From Apodospora peruviana (Eukaryota; Ascomycota; Sordariomycetes; Sordariales; Lasiosphaeriaceae): DNA of 64,000 nucleotides. Of this stretch, positions 57,780 to 64,000 are shown piece by piece. The position numbers and the translations under genes are program-made. Below the pieces are notes generated by a model. That model had not been told where the DNA came from. It made no database searches and saw only the letters and a list, made by a program, of their open reading frames with translations. Each line of letters opens with the position of its first letter. Position 1 is the first letter of the stretch. Where the stretch lies: assembly GCA_033439685.1 (NCBI GenBank), contig JAUEDM010000007.1, positions 806,001-870,000 on the forward strand. The letters run 5' to 3'.

Positions 57780-58960
57780 CTAACTATTGCTGCTCAGTAC
57801 ACTGGTTAATACATTTCTGCCCCCTGAGCCAACCGTCCTCTTGGCAACCTGTGCACTCAGCGACGAAGCCAGGCGCATCCTCTCGCGCAGTTTTGTTCTA
57901 AACTGCGGATGCTCCTTCAGCGCAACAAGCATCGCGAAATAAAGCCCGACGATAAACCGATGAATGATATCCTTGGACAGCATAGTCAGACCGTGATTGA
58001 AGAAGGCCTTGAGCAGCTCCCCGCCGATGCCGTCGTACAGCGCCCGCACGCCTTCGGTCTGCGCTATCCTGAATACTGTTCCGAAAATGGTGTCTTTTGC
58101 CAGATTTACCACCACATTATCGTCCCTTTTCCGGTCTCCGGTTCCGTTTGTTCCGGAAACCACTACCCTCGCCTTGGCAATCTGGAACGGATACGTCAAA
58201 GTCGTGGCGACGCATTTACTTATCGCAGCGAGCAAAAAGGTCGTCGGTGCACCAGGGTCATCCCATTTTGCTCTTGGTATTAGAATGCGTTTGAGGAATT
58301 GTTGAAGAAAAAAGGTCGTGCTCGGGTTGAGTGTTAGGACCAAACTGGCGGAGTATCCAGCCCAGAGGCCGATCAGACCTTTCTCTCTTCTGATTTCGGT
58401 TACGATCTCGCCGAATGTTAGGTCTGTTCGTTGTTGGGTATCGTTTTTCTCGAGAAGGCTGGCGGTCTGCTTGCGCGTGACGACATTGCCGATGGGAGTG
58501 GTAAACAGCTTGGCGCACATGCCCGCCGCGGCGCCGACGGCGAGTTCCTCGAGCGCGCTCAGATGGCCCCGAGCATGATGTTGTGAGGTGTGTAGTCGTC
58601 TTGCTCGGAACCACTTTTCATGACATCAGTACATTGATTGGGTGTGGTGGTGTGTGAACGTACAGTGTAGAAAAGGAAAAGCAGAAACGAGTCGGCCGCC
58701 GATTTCGCGATATCCGGTCCCAGTCCGGCAAAGAAGGCCGAGAGTCTGCCCTCACGGGAATAGATGGTCCGGAAGGCGTCGAGGATGCCGGCGTATTCGT
58801 CTTCAGGCGAGATCGAGCCGTCGGCGCGCAGCTGGCGCTGGACTTTCAGGCGTGTATTGACTAGATCTAGAGGGTAGGTGGCTAGTGTTGAGATGATTGT
58901 GCCCCCTGCGCCTGAGGCGGCGTGGCCTATTGAGGGGAGGAGTTTGGATGCGCGGGGCAT
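57780..58960 (-). CDS. mitochondrial-carrier family protein, peroxisomal Pmp47/Ant1-like
   Basis: Six-helix solute carrier, most similar in motif pattern to the peroxisomal adenine-nucleotide/cofactor carriers (Pmp47, Ant1, SLC25A17). Two exons (58960-58664, 58613-57780; intron 50 nt) join LFYT to WFRARR and give 376 residues. The three repeat signatures are visible: YPLDLVNTRLK (P30, D32, R37), TTPIGNVVTRKQ (P139, R146; the acidic residue of the motif is replaced by N) and YPFQIAKAR (P241, R248; Q replaces the acidic residue). The loss of the acidic position in repeats two and three, and the TRKQ element, are typical of the peroxisomal branch. AGLGPDIAKSAADSFLLFLFY and GLWAGYSASLVLTLNPSTTF mark even-numbered helices. 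Substrate and organelle are inferred. Confidence 0.9.
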
Positions 58961-60040
58961 GGTTTCTTTTCTTTTTGGACGTTGCTGTTTTGTTCGGCGT
59001 TGGAGGGGACAATGGTCTGGATATGGCGATGGATGGTATTAGATGCTGTGTCTCTGTAGTCGGAAAGAAAGTGAGATCGAGAGAGTGGGTTATTCGACCA
59101 GTGAATTTGGCTCTCAATTGCTGTACATACGGTTACAAAGAATGGAATCGGGATCGTGAAGCTCTGTATAACGAGCTTGTGAGGGACAACAATGCCGAGC
59201 CGAGGTGAGCGTGGTCGACGTACGTCATCCCGCCGGACACCCATGCACCATGCAAGCAGCCGCACAATCCGGGGAAGCTACCCCAGCACGCCCAGACAAG
59301 GCCACCGCATCTCAGTGCAGTGTACCATACGGAGTATCAACGGTAGCTATGGATTACTTGGGGTTGTAGTTTTCGCGGAAACCCCTTACCACCTTAGTTA
59401 TGTGATCTCCAAACAGCCAAAACGTAGTTCAATGCTTACAGTATTCGTATAGTATCATCCAACAATGCACGTTCAATTTCATGCCATTCAAGTTATGCTC
59501 TCTTAGGTTCTGTAAAGTACCTGAGCATACTCGATCAAACTTAACGCCACACAGAATAGCAACCTAATGTTCCGGATACCAAACTTCCCCAGACCAGGCA
59601 ATGTATACATAATTGAACATATATACTCCGAAATATGAACTTGCGAATGGGGTCCGTACCAACGCCATGCTTCCCAATCCCCAATAAACCAACTATTGCT
59701 TTCCGCGATCCATTCAGACATGTCCTATTGAAACACACAAAAAATCCCCATGTAACTAAGGGGTGACAAATCCATCCAGCGCCCGATCAACCAACCCGTT
59801 TTGTGTTGTCCAGTGAATTCATCCATCAGTCCATCCATCCATTCCGTGTAGTGAAACCCAGAAATGCAAAAAGAATAATAATAGGGAAAAGATAAGAATA
59901 AGAATAAGAATAAGAATAAGAAAGAGAAATAGAGAAATGATAATGTGCGCCCGTCGATCCTGTTCAAATCCTAATCTTCAATGTGGGGGGATTATGTGAA
60001 AGAAAAAAACAATGTCGGCAGAAGACGGTATACCGCAACA
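58961..60040. other. intergenic region
   Basis: 1.1 kb between two leftward genes. It holds the carrier gene promoter at its left end and the 3' end of the 551-residue gene at its right end. TACGGAGTA lies at 59328-59336, and an AATAAG hexamer run of about five copies lies near 59890-59920. No gene is visible. Confidence 0.5.
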
Positions 60041-61743
60041 TCAAATGCACACTTCAGACTCCTTCTGTTCACCCTTCACCGTATCAGGCCCCGGCATATC
60101 CATAAATAGAGGCCGGGCAATAAAAGGGGCCTGTCCTCCGGATTTACGCACCACAATACCGCCGTGAAGTTGATACATCCGAGGCGCAGCAGTGACGAGA
60201 AACCCAGAAGCAGTTCTATCCACCGACGACGCATCTCTTCTTTCCCTCGTGGCAGCAATAGTAATACCAGCAGAGTCGCCCCCTCCGGCTTCAAGTACTT
60301 GTGCCCGAGCACGTTGCGTCTCCGTGTACCAGAGTTGTTGTGCTTGGCTCTGCTCGTCACGAACAACATCACCTAGAGCCTCAACCGCCGACATGGCAGC
60401 TCTCTGGCGTTCTGCATGAAGGTGGAACTGGCTAACAGGCCGACGCGGGGGAAACCCCATCGCATCTAAACCCGGAGGCGGCATAGGAAATTGGGGTCCA
60501 GAACAAAACGGCAACCCTTGAATACCACGACCAGTAGATGTTGGTGGGGGAGCCATTATATCGGGAGGGTTGTTAAACAACGACGCGGCTGTTGGGCGTG
60601 CTGGTGGTTGTCGACGGATGACAGCCGTACCGGCGTGCTCTGGGGATGATAACGAAGCATCTTCATTGGTGCGTTTCGCAGAACTGCCCAGCGTATTGCG
60701 GATCATTTGGAAGGTCCGCGAAGAAAGTGAATCCTAATAGTATTAGCCAGGCACTCAAAAACAGACGCAGCAATACACACTTGACCGCTGGGCGGCGGCA
60801 CTCCACCTGAATCAGGCGCGAGAGTGGCCATCGTTCGTTGTGCTTCATTCGGTACCATACTGGTATCAGTATCTGGGCGTAATCGTAACTGTAATGGCAG
60901 AGACTCCTCCGGCAGCAGCAACGATGCTGGTGTAGCCCTGAGTGGACTACTCGATGGGAACTGCGAATGAAGTACTGGTGGAACTGCCACCGTTCCGGGA
61001 GCGTCGTATGGGACCGAGGCCCCTGTAAGAGCAGGCGGGGAGCTTGGCGGGGAGCGTCCTAGCTTGACACTCTCTCCCAATGTCGCTGGAGGGGAGTGTG
61101 GAACTCGGTTTCGTCCTTGCAGTAAGCTTTGGCTTGGAACGACCGGCACTCGAGCCGCATAGTTTGGAACCGCGGTAGCAACAGGTCGGGGCGTACACTT
61201 GGAAATCGGAGAAGAACTTCCTGGCATCAGAGCAGAACGCAGCTCTGCCGCCTGATCTAGTCTCCTTTGTTGGAAGGATCCTGGTGCGATAAGGGATCCC
61301 GATGCGTAGGTTGTAGAAGAGGGTCCTATGAGATCCCGAATGCTATTAGATACTCTTTGTACCAGGGCAGAGTGCGGTTTTGGTACCATGTTAGAGCGGC
61401 GAGGTACTGTGGACACCTGGGCCGGCTCAAATTCCAAAACTGAAGCGGATCCACGTTCGGTCCATGGGCTAGGCATGGGAGGTAACTGGCTGGAGATGGG
61501 ACGGCCTCCTCGCGTTCCACCGGCGGTATTTGGACGAGGCCCGTTGCTCGGCAGGGGTACTACGAGCGGAAGACCGTCCGATCCAGTTAGCGGAGCTCGG
61601 CGGAAAGTGAATTCGGTAAAGGAACTTGATCGAGAGGTAAAAGGATCTTCCAAGCGATTTCCGGGGACCGGTGCAAAAGCCGCAGCAGTGTTTGGAGCCG
61701 GAGGTGCATGATGATTTGGAACACGATGCACTGCCGGTCTCAT
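60041..61743 (-). CDS. 551-residue Pro/Ser-rich disordered protein, unknown function
   Basis: Two exons (61743-60781, 60733-60041; intron 47 nt, donor GTGTGT, acceptor ATTAG) join PPPSGQ to DSLSSRTFQMI. Nearly the whole protein is rich in Pro, Ser, Arg and Ala with no recognisable domain. Near residues 440-510 are two slightly more ordered patches (ERQRAAMSAVEALGDVV and DEQSQAQQLWYTETQRAR). The open frame over 963 nt in exon 1 and the well-formed intron support a real gene, but the product cannot be named. It is in tandem with, and downstream of, the Sgf73 gene (217 bp between coding ends). The Met start at 61743 is not proven; an upstream exon is possible. Confidence 0.65.
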
Positions 61744-61851
61744 CTGAGGCCCAACCTGGGCATTTCGTCGCGATGGTCGCGGTTGCCATGGTGTCGGCGT
61801 TGGGGGAGTACTGGTAATTGCAATTGGGTTTTCTGGTGACCAGGCAGTGTT

Positions 61852-61876
61852 AAGTCGAGCATCCTAAGCTCGACTT
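61852..61876. repeat. hairpin downstream of the Sgf73 stop (copy A)
   Basis: AAGTCGAGC (61852-61860), loop ATCCTAA, then GCTCGACTT (61868-61876): a perfect 9-bp stem. Flanking bases extend it imperfectly to about 61837-61896 (CCAGGCAG against CTGCCCTGG; TGAC against GTCA). It is related to the hairpin at 61942-61978. Confidence 0.9.
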
Positions 61877-61941
61877 GTCGGCTGCCCTGGCGTCAGCGCC
61901 GGGGCAGTATTTGCGGCCGGGTCCTGTGGTGTCAAGCCACT

Positions 61942-61978
61942 AGTGTCGGGTTGAACATCCTAAGCTCGACCTGACACT
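61942..61978. repeat. hairpin containing the Sgf73 stop codon (copy B)
   Basis: 15-base arms (61942-61956 and 61964-61978) flank the same ATCCTAA loop as copy A; twelve positions pair exactly and two more can pair as G-U in RNA. The TAG stop codon of the Sgf73 frame (61962-61960 on minus) lies in the loop. Confidence 0.88.
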
Positions 61979-63384
61979 GATGGCCGTCTCTGAGGTGGTC
62001 CTGACAGACTGAAACTGGAAGACCGCCGAGAAAAGGGTCCGATGGACATGGCCGTGTCCGGCTCGCCCGGCGCATCTTCACTGTCAAAAGTGCCCGGGTG
62101 GCCTTCGGGAAGGCGCTGAGCACCAAAGCCCACCACTTTGAAGATATTGACCCGACCACCGTTCGTTGCCGACTGCAGCTGTTCATGCAAACGAGCGAGC
62201 TGGTAGGTCCTCTTGATCGGGTTGAAGACGGGCTGCGGCACCGCCGGCTGAGGGTTCCAGTGCGCGAGAGCCGACATAACCGCGGCAGTTTCTTCGTCAC
62301 TGTCAACAGCGCCGGCGTTCTGTTCATCCTCATCCTCCAGCGGGGCGTTCGCGTCTATGGCCGCCTTCTGCTGTTTGGCCTGGTTCTTCTTCTGATACGC
62401 CGCGAGAAGCATGTCGTACGGGAGCGACCGGCCGGGCACAGATCTCTTCGCACCCATACTGTGGCTCTTGCAAGTGAGAGATCTGGCACAGGGCTGCCCA
62501 TTAGGCAGCGGAACACCGCACTGTCGCTCAACATCGACAGGGCCCTTCGGCTTAACCGCTTTCGGCTTCGGCTCGTCCTTCTTCTTCTTCGCTTTTCCTT
62601 TGTCAAGTTCCGTTTCGGCCTTTCTCTTCTTTCCACCGACTTCCGTCTTCTTGCCCGTCGCTTTCTTGGTCGTCTTACCAGCATTCGGTCCCTTGCGCTC
62701 TTCTTCTTCGTCCCCATCGCTGTCCTCGTCACCCCGTGCTCCGCCCTCCTCTTCTGCCTTCCGTGCTGCCTCCTCCTCACGAGCAATCTCCTTTGCACGC
62801 TCTCGCGCCTCGCGGGCCTCTTTCTTGCGTTGTGCCTTCTCCTTCTTGACTCTCAGGCAGCCCGAGATATGGTCGCTCGCAGCGACGCCAGTAACGCAGT
62901 GTTTGCAGTGCTTGCACTGTTTGACGTCAGGGACATCGTCGAGGGGGCGGCCGGTCGCGAATGTTTCACGGCTTATCTCGTCGAGCTGGTTTATAATTGG
63001 GCCTGGGGAGAGCGCGTTGACGCTTTCGGCGGCGGCGGCGGCGGCGGCGGCAGCCGCAGCAGCTGCTTTGGATTTCTTCTTCTCCTCGACTACACACACA
63101 GACAAATTAGTATTCCGCGGAGTCACCATATTACTACAAGATAGAGCAGCTGCTGTACCATCAATGACGGTGGCCTCCTTCCAGTTACCAGGCTTGACCT
63201 GCTTTGGCGGGGCCTTCTTGAGCTTGATGATGCCGTTCGACTTCGCTGCCGAGTTCTTGTTGGCCGAAGCGACCTTGATGGTCGCCTCCTCCTCTGTGAG
63301 ACAAGATGACTTTAGCATTTGAATTGTAGGTGACGAAGTGTACTTTGAAGCTGGCAAACCTTTGCGCGCCTCAATTGTCGCCAT
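61960..63384 (-). CDS. SGF73: SAGA complex subunit Sgf73 (ataxin-7 family, SCA7 domain)
   Basis: Subunit that anchors the histone H2B deubiquitinating module to SAGA. Three exons (63384-63360, 63293-63159, 63089-61960; introns 66 and 69 nt) give 429 residues. MATIEARK joins to EEEATIKV, and VIDG to VEEKKKSK; both splices use consensus donors GTTTGC and GTACAG. Intron 1 is in frame and free of stops, so an unspliced reading would be longer. A 13-Ala run (62-74, from GCC/GCG codons) precedes a zinc finger (C115, C118, H127, C131, in KHCVTGVAASDHISGC) and a Lys/Glu-rich charged region. The SCA7 domain (~235-300) carries ERQCGVPLPNGQPC, LTCKSHSMGAKR and VPGRSLPYD. The C-terminus has ALAHWNPQP and FNPIKRTYQLARL. 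The stop lies in a hairpin. Confidence 0.95.
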   Translation of the reverse strand: MATIEARKGLPASKYTSSPTIQMLKSSCLTEEEATIKVASANKNSAAKSNGIIKLKKAPPKQVKPGNWKEATVIDGTAAALSCSNMVTPRNTNLSVCVVEEKKKSKAAAAAAAAAAAAAESVNALSPGPIINQLDEISRETFATGRPLDDVPDVKQCKHCKHCVTGVAASDHISGCLRVKKEKAQRKKEAREARERAKEIAREEEAARKAEEEGGARGDEDSDGDEEEERKGPNAGKTTKKATGKKTEVGGKKRKAETELDKGKAKKKKDEPKPKAVKPKGPVDVERQCGVPLPNGQPCARSLTCKSHSMGAKRSVPGRSLPYDMLLAAYQKKNQAKQQKAAIDANAPLEDEDEQNAGAVDSDEETAAVMSALAHWNPQPAVPQPVFNPIKRTYQLARLHEQLQSATNGGRVNIFKVVGFGAQRLPEGHPGTFDSEDAPGEPDTAMSIGPFSRRSSSFSLSGPPQRRPSVSGRA

Positions 63385-64000
63385 CGCGAAAGCAGTTTTC
63401 TCAATCGAGGATCTATCGGGGGTGGATTATCGATCGCGTAATGTATATCGTGCTGTTACTCGTAAAGTAGGGATGGGCAAGGGTCCGGGCAGCGGTTGTC
63501 GCCCATTTCCCCAGGCGGTGGTTGCGTTCTTCACTTGATGCGCACAGGAAATCCAAGCAGTCAACTGAGTTGATATTGAATGGGTTTGAAGTTGGATGTT
63601 GAAAGGCAGCCGCGCGCCGACCGTAGAAGAGGTACCCTAGCAAGTAGAGAAAGAGCAGGGGTCAGGGTCGTCCCAGATTATCGATAAGCAGTCAGCGGGG
63701 TAATGCAAGTGGTGGGGTTGGTCTCTAAGTTTTGGAGCATAAGTAGACGATGAAAGCCATATCCACTTCATTGAGTTCATTCTATCCATTAGCGCACCTT
63801 TGACAAACGTATCTCTGCTTGAATCTCTTCCTACATATACTGTACATCGTGTATAAACTGGGTATATTCCAAAAATCACGAACTTTTGCAAGGTATAAAC
63901 CACGAAGACGATGAAACGTCACGATGAAAAATCTGTTGGATATCAATAAGCCGCAATCCCATCACCACAAGAAGCCAAATGAAAAGTCCAAATATTGAGT
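63385..64000. other. right-edge intergenic sequence
   Basis: 616 bases upstream of the leftward Sgf73 gene, expected to contain its promoter and leader. Only short frames without recognisable features are seen; no partial gene can be supported at the right edge. Confidence 0.5.

Noticed and set aside
62098..63322. Long plus-strand frames (348 and 303 codons) opposite Sgf73
   Set aside because: They are shadows of the Lys/Glu/Ala-rich Sgf73 coding strand (Phe/Ser/Leu-rich readings).
1..64000. Transposable elements, CRISPR arrays, rRNA genes or viral insertions
   Set aside because: No transposase or reverse-transcriptase motif, terminal repeats, regularly spaced repeats with unique spacers, or rRNA sequence was seen.

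Overview
The window is nuclear DNA from a filamentous ascomycete (Pezizomycotina, probably a Sordariomycete-like lineage; the class is an inference). The evidence is: many short GT-AG introns (mostly 46-70 nt) with donors of the GTRNGT type, monocistronic genes on both strands, a fungal Zn2Cys6 regulator, fungal forms of Nnf1, Sgf73, tafazzin and mL46, and intergenic DNA full of AGGTACCT/ACCTACCT-type motifs. No bacterial, viral or transposon coding sequence was seen.

Layout. 1-6.3 kb: mostly non-coding, with a possible C-terminal gene fragment at the left edge, a 14-bp minisatellite and a degenerate tRNA-like sequence. 6.3-17.4 kb: four housekeeping-type genes, namely mitochondrial ribosomal protein mL46 (-), a RING+PHD protein resembling PHRF1 (-), cytosolic ribosomal protein eL43 with an 11-nt micro-exon (-), and a saccharopine-dehydrogenase-like oxidoreductase (+). 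17.4-24.1 kb: a 6.7-kb stretch with no credible gene. 24.1-35.6 kb: a large disordered protein (+), a small secreted or anchored glycoprotein (-), a conserved fungal two-repeat protein (-), a cytochrome b561-type membrane protein with a very long disordered tail (+), and the kinetochore subunit Nnf1 (+). 35.6-41.1 kb: mostly non-coding, with a possible 42-residue ORF, a tRNA-like T-arm and a 20-nt poly-C run. 41.1-53.4 kb: a PH-domain protein (+), a G3BP/Nxt3-like NTF2+RRM RNA-binding protein (-) and a Zn2Cys6 transcription factor (+), separated by 3-4 kb gaps. 54.3-63.4 kb: a compact block of tafazzin (-), NOSIP (+), a Pmp47/Ant1-like carrier (-), a disordered protein (-) and SAGA subunit Sgf73 (-).

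The genes do not form one pathway. They are typical dispersed eukaryotic loci: translation (mL46, eL43), chromatin and transcription (PHRF1-like, Sgf73, Zn2Cys6), ubiquitin/RNA biology (NOSIP, NTF2-RRM), chromosome segregation (Nnf1) and organelle lipid or metabolite handling (tafazzin, carrier, SDH-like). I see no secondary-metabolite cluster and no obvious novel multi-gene system. The most unusual items are structural: the eL43 micro-exon beside a 401-nt intron, a pair of related hairpins at the Sgf73 stop codon, a perfect inverted repeat inside an Nnf1 intron, and two large gene-poor stretches. All exon boundaries were inferred by eye from splice signals and family knowledge.
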